Positions 44,285 through 54,121 of a DNA stretch of 64,000 nt are shown in pieces (the stretch's first letter is position 1; every line of letters begins with the position of its first letter). The notes under the pieces were generated by a model, which was not told where the DNA came from, did not search any database, and saw only the letters and a program-made list of their open reading frames with translations. The stretch comes from Acorus gramineus. Lineage: Eukaryota > Streptophyta > Magnoliopsida > Acorales > Acoraceae. The translations under genes were made by a program, and so were the position numbers. The stretch lies in the NCBI GenBank assembly GCA_030737835.1, contig CM060850.1, forward strand, positions 19,560,216-19,624,215, read 5' to 3'.

Positions 44285-45243
44285 TCAGAAATCTATAGAG
44301 GAAGGGATTGACATCGTGCTCCATCTTGTTGGATCATTGCTACTACACGCACTAAGTGATTCTTTCTCTTTTTGAAGAGTATACACGAACTTCTTTGCTT
44401 TGTTGTACGCTTCAAAAGGGGCATTGTTCAAATAATTAGCAAATGCATGTATAAGCTCAATGTTCCTCCTTCCTAAATGTGTGCTTTGGCTTTCTCGGAG
44501 TTCCACGCCATCAAAATCAAACGCACATTTATCATTGGCGGTCATTGTCCAATGTTGGAGAATAAGATATTTGGGCAACTCATCAATGAAATCATTTCTC
44601 AACACAACTAGCATAATGGCACATGGAATTCTTTTGCTTTCAAATTTTTTACATGTGCAAAGACATTTTTATTTGATGGATCATATATAACTTCATGCGT
44701 TCTACTGATTTCCCCCAATCTTTTGACGACATGCACCTCTAGAGGGCCCAAAGATTTTGACCCATACTTAAAAGAGGCTTGAAGTTCTTCTTGGAAAATA
44801 TGGAAGATTGCTTTGGTGTACCGTTTCGACATTTGCATTTCAATGGAAAGGGGAGTAACAAGATCGGGGGTCTTATAAAGTGACTCATGATCAGCAACTA
44901 ATTCATTATACCTTTGATGTTCAAGAGCCCTTTGTAGATGATGAGCAAACTCGACCAAATTGTCTTTCTTATTCAAGAACCTATCGAAGAACACATTCTG
45001 ACTCTCACCACATTGAGTACTTCTCATCCATGTCATGAAAATGTGATTGAGAAATGCTGGGATCCACTTCTCATGATTCCAGCATTGTTTAGACACCATT
45101 CATTAGAACTCAAGGAAAATTATGATATTATTTTCTTCCTTGTCTCCTCAAATTTCTCAAGAGTCTCTGACCCATAAATGCATTTCTTGAAAGACATCAA
45201 AAAAGCAGATCTGCAAGACAATGAACCCACTTTTTCTAGCAAC
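44285..45243 (-). pseudogene. FAR1/FHY3-related (MULE transposase-derived) protein, broken
   Basis: Minus-strand fragments in order: FKKCIYGSETLEKFEETRKK, a stop, a frame change, WIPAFLNHIFMTWMRSTQ, FDRFLNKKDNLVEF, SIEMQMSKRYTKAIFHIFQEEL, another frame change, CTCKKFESKRIPCAIMLVV (SWIM zinc finger) and RNDFIDELPKYLILQHWT. FAR1-family proteins are transcription factors derived from Mutator transposases. This copy has at least two frameshifts and one stop. Its SWIM motif has Ile where the first His is expected. Upstream coding sequence is lost at the LTR junction near 45245. Confidence 0.8.
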
Positions 45244-46958
45244 TTCTATATGTGTCACTTTTAACCTTCTGGTCACCGTTGGGACATTCTGACAGTTTTT
45301 CAATTTTTTTCATTTTTTGATCGTAACCGCTAAAATCTCGGACTGTTAGCTATCGTCCTGAGTTTGAGGACCCCGATTGAAAATCTAACTGCATATTATG
45401 TGTCCTGGTGACATTCCAAGCCACTCGCGAAAGTTTCATCGAATTCCGGTAATGTTTCAGAATTTCACAGTTCCGGGGCGTATCCGGGTTTTGACCGAGC
45501 GAGAAGTCATTGGAAAAGTTGACTTGGTCAAAGTGGGCCCATGACTTGGTCAACCCCTTTTGTTTTTTTGTGTGGTTGGGTTGACCCAAGTCAAAGCTCA
45601 CTTAAGCCTCACTAATCCTCTCTTAACCCTAATTAAACCTAATCTAAGTGGGGATTAACCTATAAGTGAGCTAAATATCTTCTCTCCCCCACTATTCATC
45701 ATCTTCTCCATTTGATTTTCTCTCTCCCCCTCTCTCTTTTTCTTGGTTTTGACCTAGCTAGAGGGGTTAAAATCAAAAGCACAAAGAAGAGAAAGGTTAG
45801 ATCTCATCCCGATCTATCCACCGGTGGTCTCGGATTCGAGTTCCGACGAGTTCGACCCCCTCAAGCGCCCTCTTTTCTCCCCTGTTTTCAACTGGTTTGA
45901 GGGCTGAGAGAGATCGAGGTGGTGGTGGTCCTTGAGGAAGTGTTTCGGTGCGCGGAGAGCAACTGAACTCCCCTTCCCTTCCTTTCTTTGCTTGGGTAAG
46001 GCTTTCTCTCATTCCTTTCTTGTTTAGATGCTTGTTAGGAGGATGTTTTTGAGTTGGGGTGGCTGTGGGTAGAGGCCATTGGTGGCCGGTGAGAGGTGGT
46101 AGGGTGGCTCGGGCAGGGTGGTGGGCTGTCCCGGGTAGGTTGGCAGGCAGGCAGGGCAGCGCGGGCAGGCGCAGGGCTGGGCGCAGGCAGGGCAGCGTGG
46201 GCGTGCACGCGGGCGTGCGCCCGGGTGGAGCTCGGTTCGGGCGCATGCGGGCAGCGGCGCGCGCAGGCAGTCAGGCGCAGGCGGGCGAGCTGCGGGCAGG
46301 CGCGCTGGGCGCGTGCTGACTGGCTCGCTGGGTGCGTGCGGTCGGGCGTGCTGGGCGCAGTGCGCGGCGTGCACGCGGAGCGCTGCGCAGGGGCGCGTGG
46401 ACGAGCGGGTGGTGTGCGGGTGCTGCGCAGGGGACGTAGTGCGCGCAGGGTGAGCAGTCGGTGCGAGCGGGCAGGTGTGCGGGCGCTGCGCTGGGGCGCA
46501 GTGCGGGCGGGTGCGCGTGCGGGGAGTTGCGATGGGGCGCAGTGCGCGCGGGTGCACCCGGGGCTGGTTGAGCGGGTGGTGCGAGCGGGTGATGCGAGCG
46601 GGTGATGTGTGCAGGGTGCGCGCGGGGCGAGGCGTTGGGGCGTAGGGCGTGCGGGTGTGCGCGCGGGTTGCTGCGCTGGGGCGCAGTGGGCGCGGTGTGC
46701 ACCCGGGAGGCTCGGTGGGGTGTCCGGGCGTGCGGGCTGGGCTCGGCCGTGCGACTGGGCGCGCGGGCTGAGGCGCGGCTGTGCGCCTGGGTCGGGTGGC
46801 CGCGCGTAGTGCTGCCCGGGGGTTCGGGAGTGAGTTGGAATGCTCGGACTCGCGTGCATACAGGCCGTATGTAGGCTTGTCCGAGTGTTGTGTATTTTAA
46901 TGTATTTTTGGATTTATTTGTATATTTTACTCACCGAATTGATTACCTTATTTTACAG

Positions 46959-46994
46959 ATCTTGACAGACGGTCGCGCGATGACCCGATCATCG
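46959..46994 (+). promoter_or_regulatory. 36-nt splice-framed block, second plus-strand copy
   Basis: Borders TTATTTTACAG and GTGAGTGGGAC. In-frame peptide DLTDRR-like reading is avoided; the frame that joins to 48163 gives LDRRSRDDPII then VSSESDPEEELPEGLHQ and TAG at 48213. Confidence 0.5.
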
Positions 46995-47780
46995 GTGAGT
47001 GGGACAATCCAACCCAGTTGGGAGGCGCTATATGCACTTGGGCGTGTACCGTCCTCCCCTGGGGCACCATGGATTTATATTAACTTGTTGTAATGTGTAA
47101 TCCATGCAAGCATGATAAAAATGTAGTATGCATGCTACCCTAGACTTTGTATGTTAGGGACTTGCACCCTTAGGATATGTGTAAGAGCCATGCATCCTGT
47201 CACCCTGTTCTCATGCTAGGAAGCCTCGGCCTATGCATGCGTCCTACTAGTTTAATTTATATAATTGATTGCTAGCATGTCTTAGATAATATTACAGGGA
47301 GGGGCCTTGCGAGGTCAACATTGAGACCCGGGCTAGGGTACTCCGTGTTCCTTGTTTGGTTGTCGGGATGTCCTGTATCGGGACCTCATGCTGCCCTCCC
47401 AAGGTTTCTTGTCCCAATAATATTATAACTCTTGTTAAAAATTATTATTATACCTCTTGTTAATAATTATTATATATATGTTCCCCGCATCTTGGTTATG
47501 CGCCCTGGAGGAATTCTGAAGAATTCATGGCATTAGAGTTGTTGTGATGTGTTGTCTGCGGATCCGAGTGGATCATATGCGATGGATAGGCTGTTCTGTT
47601 CCCTTCGTTGGATCCGTGTAGAGACTACCCCGGCGTTGGAAAGGCTGTCCCGTGCAGGGGCTCCCATCAGTAGGCACCTCCTGATTTGGGACGGACTGTG
47701 CTGAATGTGGGGGTGGCCAAACGGCCTACGGAGTGGGGAGAGACTATCGGTGGACCAAGGGTGACCATCAGCCTAGTCAG

Positions 47781-48030
47781 TCCCAATATCCTATGTCACC
47801 ATATTGAGGGGTGAGGGTGAGGGTGTAGTGGGTCGGCGATGTAGCGACCCACTGGATTGTAAGTCCCAATATCCTTTGTCACCTATTGAGGGGTGAGGGT
47901 GAGGGTGTAGTGGGTTGGCGATAGCGACCCACTGGTTTTGTGTAGTCAGTCCCAATATCCTTTGTCACCTATTGAGGGGTGAGGGTGAGGGTGTAGTGGG
48001 TTGGCGATAGCGACCCACTGGATTGTATAG
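47781..48030 (+). repeat. Three-unit LTR minisatellite with G-quadruplex motif and hairpin
   Basis: Units start at 47781, 47864 and 47950 (TCCCAATATCCT.TGTCACC), periods 83 and 86 bp. Each has GGGG-TGA-GGG-TGA-GGG-TGTAGT-GGG (first unit 47808-47832), a canonical G-quadruplex pattern. This overlaps a stem AGTGGGTCG (47827-47835) / CGACCCACT (47845-47853) with a 9-nt loop. The second and third units have a shorter loop and one T-G pair. Confidence 0.85.
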
Positions 48031-48444
48031 TTGTTGCCATTTTGTGGCTTTTAATAATGAGATTGTGGATTAGTAATATCTGGTGGTTAATATAGCTGTG
48101 ATGCATGGGTTGTGCTATTCACTGAGCGTGTGGCTCACCCCTCGCATAATATTTTTCTCCAGTGTCATCTGAGTCGGATCCGGAGGAGGAGCTCCCCGAG
48201 GGACTTCATCAGTAGCGGAGTGGCGCCACGTCCTGCGAGTATCAGAGGCTATCAGCATCCCTTGTGATTGTATGTGTTATATTCCGTGCTTGGGCACGCG
48301 TTTGTATATTATTTGGATGTCTTTGTATATATTGGCTCTCACAGGACAGTTGATTATGTATCGAGTCTGTAATATGTTTTTGGATTACAGATTCAGTCTT
48401 TTAGCTTCCGCTATTTGTGTATATATCATGCCAGCCCTGCTTTT

Positions 48445-48661
48445 TGAAACGTTACCGGAATTCGATGAAATTTTTGTGAGTGGCTTAAAATGGCACCAGG
48501 ACACATAATATGCAGTTAGATTTTCAATCGGAGTCCTCAAACACAGGACGATAGCTAACAGTCCAAAATTTTAGCGGTTCCGATCGAAAAACGAAAAATT
48601 TCAAAAACTGCCAGAATGCTCCAATGGTTACCATAAGGCTAAAAGTGACACATATATAACA
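48445..48661 (-). repeat. Remnant of element 1's 3' LTR
   Basis: Matches the last 217 bp (plus-strand sense) of the other type A LTRs, from TGAAACGTTACCGGAATTCG to GTGACACATATATAACA, and directly abuts the polypurine tract. Confidence 0.85.
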
Positions 48662-48676
48662 TTCTCCCCCCCTTAG
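48662..48676 (-). other. Polypurine tract, element 1
   Basis: Minus strand AAGGGGGGGAGAA directly before the LTR start TGTTATATATG. It is the expected plus-strand primer for reverse transcription. Confidence 0.85.
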
Positions 48677-50850
48677 GAAATTTTGTCCTCAAAATAAATA
48701 CAAGAACATCTAAGATGCGGATACGCGTCACGCATGGCGTCCTCAAGCTCCCAAGTGGCCTCGGCACCGGAACGGTGCTGCCATCGCACCTTGACCAGCT
48801 GGACGGTCTTGGTGCGGAGCCTCTTCTCGCGGCGGTCCAGGATCTCAATCGGCTGCTCAACGAATGACAAGTCCGGCTCGAAGACGAGCGGCTCGAACGG
48901 GATGACGTGAGTAGGATCGTGGACATAGCGCCTCAGCTGCGAGACATGGAAGACGTCATGGGCCTGAGCCAACTGTGGGGGCAGAGCTATGCGATAGGCC
49001 ACCTCCCCAACTCGCTCGAGGATGAGGAACGGCCCAATGAAACGCGGACTCAGCTTGCCCCGCACACCGAAACGGAAGATGCCCTTCATCGGGGACACCT
49101 TCAAGAAGACATGGTCACCAACCTTGAAGGCGAGCTCACGGCGACGACGGTCGGCGTAGCACTTCTGACGACTCTGAGTGACTCGGATACGCTCGCGAAT
49201 CGTCTTCACCATCTCTGAGGTCTGGTGAACGATCTCTGGTCCCTCCAACTGGCGCTCTCCAACCTCGTCCCAACACAGGGGGGACCTGCAGCTACGGCCA
49301 TAGAGTGCCTCGTAAGGAGCCATCCGGATGCTCGAGTGGTAGCTGTTGTTGTAGGCAAACTCCACCAACGGAAGGTGCCTCTCCCAACTGCCCCCAAAAT
49401 CGAGAACACAGGCTCGCAGCATGTCCTCAAGAGTCTGGATCGTCCTCTCCGACTAGCCGTCCGTCTGCGGATGAAACGATGTACTGAAGTGGAGGTTCGT
49501 ACCAAGGGCGTGTTGGAGGCTACGCCAGAACCTCGAAGTAAAACGTGCGTCTTGATCAGAAATGATGCTGACTGGAGTGCCATGGAGACGGACAATCTCG
49601 GAGACAAATAACTGCGCCAGGGTGTCCAGAGAATCGGTGAGTAAGATGGGGAGGAAATGAGCAGACTTCGTCAGCCGGTCGACGATCACCCAGATGGCAT
49701 CGCGACCCGAACGTGACCTCGGCAAACCTGAGACGAAGTCCATGGTGATCTGCTCCCACTTCCACTGAGGGATCTCAATGGACTGCAGCTTCCCCGCAGA
49801 GGGCTGATGCTCCGACTTCACCTGCTGCCATACTAGGCATCGGGCAACGAAACGGGCAATATCCGTCTTCATCCAGCGCCACCAGTAGCCACGACGAAGG
49901 CCCCTGTACATCTTCGTGCCACCAGGATGCACTGTGTACCTCGAACGATGGGCCTCGTCCAGAATCTTCCGCTTCAGCTCTGCGTCGTCGGGGATGCACA
50001 CTCGGCCTCTGAATCGCAGGATCCCGTCCGCACGAATCTGGTAGTCCGGACGCTCGCCCCGGGCGACGCCTTCAGAAAGGACTATAAAATGCGGATCCTG
50101 AGCCTGAGCCGTGCGGATATCGTCGAGAAGGACTGGCTGCACCACTAGCCTGGCCAAAAAGCCACCTGCAGGAGTCTCTCGAACACTGATCCAGCAAGCG
50201 GCCTCCTCCAAAAGCCTCCAACGACGGACAGCCATGTGGGCGGCCATGCCCAAGGGCTGCCTACTGAGCGCATCTGCCACGACATTCGCCTTACCCGGAT
50301 GGTAAGCGATGTCACAATCATAGTCCGTCAGGAACTCAACCCAACGTCTCTGACGCATGTTGAGCTCTGGCTGGGACTGCAAATATGTCAAGCTCTTATG
50401 ATCGGTAAAGAGCTCGAACTCCTCTCCATAGAGGTAATGCCTCCACATCTTCAGCGCAAAGATGATCGCTGCCAACTCCAGGTCGTGGGTGGGGTAGTTC
50501 TGCTCATGGGGCTTCAACTGACGAGACGCGTAAGCCACAACCTTACCGTGCTGCATCAGGACGCAACCCACACCCAACTGCGATGCATCAGTGTAAACTG
50601 TGAACCCACCACTCCCAGATGGAAGGGTAAGAACTGGCGCTGAGGTGAGCCTTCGCTTCAGCTCCTGGAAGCTCTCCTCGCAAGCAGAGGACCACTCGAA
50701 CCGAACATCCTTCCGAGTGAGGCGGGTAAGAGGAACGGCTATCTTCGAGAAACCCTCGACAAACCTCCTGTAATAACCCGCCAAGCCCAAGAAGCTCCGA
50801 ATCTCTGTGGGGTTCGACGGTCGACGCCAATTCGACACGGCGAGCGTCTT
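48673..50850 (-). pseudogene. Element 1 RNase H, integrase and chromodomain region
   Basis: Continues the RT frame with [35 protein letters not shown], then RNase H ([57 protein letters not shown]). Integrase follows ([55 protein letters not shown]), with its catalytic Asp residues visible. A TAG stop at 49455-49453 interrupts the frame directly after FHPQTDG. Beyond it the same frame runs on through PLVEFAYNNSYHSSI, the GPY-type module (GPFLILERVGEVAYRIALP) and a chromodomain-like tail (VKVRWQHRSGAEATWELED). Confidence 0.88.
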
Positions 50851-52081
50851 CTCCGGGTCCACAGACTGATGAACCGAACAACTGATGTCTGGCCAAAGTC
50901 TCCAAGACAGTGCGGAGATGGTGAGCGTGCTCCTCAAGACTCCTCGAGTACACCAATATGTCATCGATGAATACTACCACAAAGGAGTCGAGGAAGGGCC
51001 GAAACACCCGGTTCATCAGATCCATGAAGGCCGCCGGTGCATTCGTCAACCCGAATGGCAGTACTCTGAACTCGTAGTGCCCATACCGGGTGCGAAAGGC
51101 CATCTTCGGAATGTCTGACTCCCGGATCTTCAGCTGGTAGTACCCCGAGCGGAGATCGATCTTGGAAAAGACACGCGCTCCCTGGAGCTGGTCAAACAGA
51201 TCGTTGATCCGCGGCAACGGGTACTTGTTCTTCACTGTCCGTTTATTCAGCTGCCTGTAATCAATACACAGCCGCAGCGAACCGTCCTTCTTCCGGACGA
51301 ACAGGACAGGGGCTCCCCACGGAGAAACACTCGGACGTGCGAAGCCCTTCTCCAGCAACTCCTCCAACTGCTCTTTGAGCACCCTCAGCTCTGCAGGGGC
51401 CATCCGGTACGAAGCTCTCGAAATCGGCTCGGTCCCCGGAATCAGATTGATCTCAAACTCGATCGCGCGATCCGGCAGTAATCCTGGAAGATCATCGGGG
51501 AAAACCTCAGGATACTCTGCCACGACCGGAGTCTGACTGATATCTGCCCGCAGCGGTGCATCCTCCTGAGCAATGTACGCTAGAAAGCCCTCACATCCTC
51601 CCTGAAGGAGTCTCCACGCCTGCATGGACGACACGAACCCCAAAGGGGCTACGTCACGATCGCCCACGAACTGGAAGGACCTCCGACCCGGAAGGTGGAA
51701 AGACACCGACTTGGCAAAACAGTCGATGCTGGCATGACTAGCCGCAAGCCAATCCATTCCCAGGATGGCATCAAAGTCCGTCATCGCGAGCTCCACCAAC
51801 TCCACCGGAAACTCATGCTCCGCAACCGTCACCGTACACCCTCGGTACACTGAACTGAGGAGAATACGGTCTCCCACGGGCAATGATATCTCTAAGACAG
51901 CATCTAAAGGAGCAGACGCCACGCTCGTCCGTCTCGCAAAAGCGGGAGACACGAACGAGTGTGTGGCTCCGGAATCAAACAATACATAAGCAGGGAGCTG
52001 GGAGATCTGAACAATACCTCTGACCACGCTGCCTGATGCCTGAGCCTCCTCTGCCGAAAGCGCTGCCACTCGGCCCTGCAC
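50850..52081 (-). pseudogene. Element 1 protease and reverse transcriptase
   Basis: Aspartic protease active site [12 protein letters not shown], then [18 protein letters not shown] follows: [72 protein letters not shown], and the catalytic [12 protein letters not shown]. After [10 protein letters not shown] about 25 expected residues before SVDPEK are missing and the frame changes, so the thumb is broken by a deletion near 50868. The corresponding segment (GFLGHVISGKG) survives in element 3. Confidence 0.88.
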
Positions 52082-52161
52082 GAACTGCGGCTGAGGAGCA
52101 GGGGCACGCCTCGCCGGCTGCGCTGGCTGCCTCCTCTGGTCTGCTGCTGACGCTGAGGCTG

Positions 52162-53439
52162 CTACTGCGGCTGGCGCTGAGGCTGCTGCTGCTGCTGGAA
52201 CAGCTGCTGAAACGACTGCTGAAACGGCTGCTGCTGCAACTGCTGCTGCTGCGGAGGCATCACTCGGGGTCGGCCAGCATCAGGGCAATTATACAAGATA
52301 TGCCCTATGCGTTGACAGTGATAACAGCGCCGCAACTCTGGTCGCCTCGCCTGGACCGGCACTGCTGCGATGGGTGCTGGACCTCGCGCTGGCACCACAT
52401 CTGCTGGAGGAGGGGCAGCCGCTGACCGATCAAAGCGGGCCCTCTTCTTCCTGCGCTGTCCCTGGTCCTGGCTCCTGGGTGGCCTCTGATCTGCCGAAGG
52501 GGTCAAAACCGTCACGAGGATCCCGAGGTCTCGCTCGACTGTCTTCGCTCGAGACACCAAGTCGGAGTACCTCGTGAATGCCTGGGAGGTAACATGCACC
52601 CGAATGGCGCTGCTGAGGCCAAGCTCGAATCGACGGCACCTCGTCTCCTCGTCCATCACCAAGGCTGGAGCAAATCTGGATAGCCTCGTGAAGCGCGTGG
52701 AGTAGTCAGCGACGGACATAGAGCCCTGCGTCAGCTGCTCAAACTCCCGCATCACGATCTGCCGCGTCGAGAACGGGAAGTACTCCTCCAAGAAATACCT
52801 CTGGAACCCCGCCCATAAAAGCTGCTCCACTCCCTCCGGGATGTCCACTGATCTAGTAGCCCACCAGTCGGCGGCGCTACTCTTTAGCATAAAAGTGGCC
52901 AGGGAGACTTGCTGGCGATCCATGCAATGCATGGTCGAGAAGATTGCATCCACTTCCATCAAACATCGCTCTGGAGCAAGAGGATCCGCCGTCTGACCAT
53001 AAAACTCGGGAGGGTGGAGCTTCAGAAAGGCGCTAAGACCACTCTGGTGCACCCTCGCTGCCGCCTCCAGCTCCACCTCCCTCTCCTGGCGATCCTGAAC
53101 TCTCGCCGCCGGAACAACCACAGGGACTGGGGGTACATCGGGTACCACAGGTGGATCTGCCACCAAAGGAACCTGCGGAACTGCCTCGCGGGCCGCCCGC
53201 AGCTCCTGAATCTCCCGTGCCTGCTCTGCCAACACCCTCGTCTGGGTCTCCAATGCCCTGGTCTGCGTCTCCACCAAATCTGCTATCCGCGCAAACGCGC
53301 GCTCCCAGGCAGGAGGCTCCTGTGCCGATCCTGGCCTCACGGCTGAGGACTCCCCAGTAGCATCCTCGCCTCTGGCAGGTCCGGAAACCTCCAAAGGTCG
53401 AGAGGGACCTCGTCCGCGCCGTCCTCTGCGAGGAGGCAT
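52162..53439 (-). CDS. Element 1 gag
   Basis: 425 codons from [19 protein letters not shown] coiled-coil-like region ([20 protein letters not shown]) is followed by the retrotransposon gag domain (AAFLKL-type [63 protein letters not shown]). A CCHC knuckle ([14 protein letters not shown]) and a poly-Gln tail come last. It ends in TAG within the Gln-rich tract, and the protease frame is shifted relative to it. Element 2's gag continues in frame to pol, so the break here is probably damage in CAG repeats. Confidence 0.85.
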   Translation of the reverse strand: MPPRRGRRGRGPSRPLEVSGPARGEDATGESSAVRPGSAQEPPAWERAFARIADLVETQTRALETQTRVLAEQAREIQELRAAREAVPQVPLVADPPVVPDVPPVPVVVPAARVQDRQEREVELEAAARVHQSGLSAFLKLHPPEFYGQTADPLAPERCLMEVDAIFSTMHCMDRQQVSLATFMLKSSAADWWATRSVDIPEGVEQLLWAGFQRYFLEEYFPFSTRQIVMREFEQLTQGSMSVADYSTRFTRLSRFAPALVMDEETRCRRFELGLSSAIRVHVTSQAFTRYSDLVSRAKTVERDLGILVTVLTPSADQRPPRSQDQGQRRKKRARFDRSAAAPPPADVVPARGPAPIAAVPVQARRPELRRCYHCQRIGHILYNCPDAGRPRVMPPQQQQLQQQPFQQSFQQLFQQQQQPQRQPQ

Positions 53440-53541
53440 ATCAGCAACCTAAGAAAACTAGACACTAGGATCAGAATACTCATATAGAAATCCTAGGACT
53501 CATCTCTACGAAAAAGAAGACAATTGGCTTTGACAGGACCA

Positions 53542-53554
53542 GGCTCTGATACCA
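53542..53554 (-). other. Primer binding site, element 1
   Basis: Minus strand TGGTATCAGAGCC, 5 nt inside the LTR end (GGGCGTGACA), complementary to initiator tRNA-Met. Confidence 0.88.
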
Positions 53555-53559
53555 ACTTT

Positions 53560-54121
53560 TGTCACGCCCCAGGGCGGCCGTCCCTGGGACGCGGCAAGTG
53601 TATACATGATATCAGCAGTCTATACAGGAGATCAATAAAATACTCTAAACAGCAACTAAAATGACAACACAGATGAAAACAAAGCTGACATGATATATAC
53701 ACAGATAGCGGAAGCTAAAAGACGGAGTCTGTAATCCAAAAACATACTACAGACTCGATACATAATCAAACGTCCTGTGAGAGCCAATATACACAATACA
53801 TCCAAATACAATCCAAACTGGTGCCCAAGCACAGAAACATATACATACAATAAAAAGGATGCTGATGGCCTCAAAACTCGTGGGACGTAGCGCTACTCCG
53901 CTACTGGTGCAGTCGCTCGGGGAGCTCCTCCTTCAAGTCCGCCTCAGTAATCACTGGAGAAAATAAATATGCCAAAAATACGATATAAATACCCAACACT
54001 CGGACAAGCATGCATACGGGCCCGTACGCACGCGAGTCCGAGTGCCCCGACACACTCCCGCACCCCCGGGCAGCCATGCGCACGGCCACCCCCACGCACG
54101 CGCACGGGTGCGCACGCACGC
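53560..54121 (-). repeat. Element 1 5' LTR, part next to the PBS
   Basis: Plus-strand edge TGTCACGCCCCAGGGCGG. It includes the third block (about 53902-53955) and then jumps at AAATAAATATG to the AACACTCGGACAAGC sequence that borders the GC tract. About 1.5 kb with the hairpin units and the 36-nt block is therefore deleted. The rest of this LTR resumes at 56805. Confidence 0.75.

Larger units (their letters stand above)
45245..48441 (+). repeat. Plus-oriented type A LTR, both termini damaged
   Basis: Starts TTCTATATGTGTCACTTTT in place of TGTTATATATGTG. It continues through promoter region, donor-like TTGG|GTAAGG (45995/45996), GC tract (46100-46830), 36-nt block (46959-46994), conserved block, three minisatellite units (47781-48030) and third block (48163-48215). 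It ends at CATGCCAGCCCTGCTTTT, about 110 bp short of the LTR end. Confidence 0.85.
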
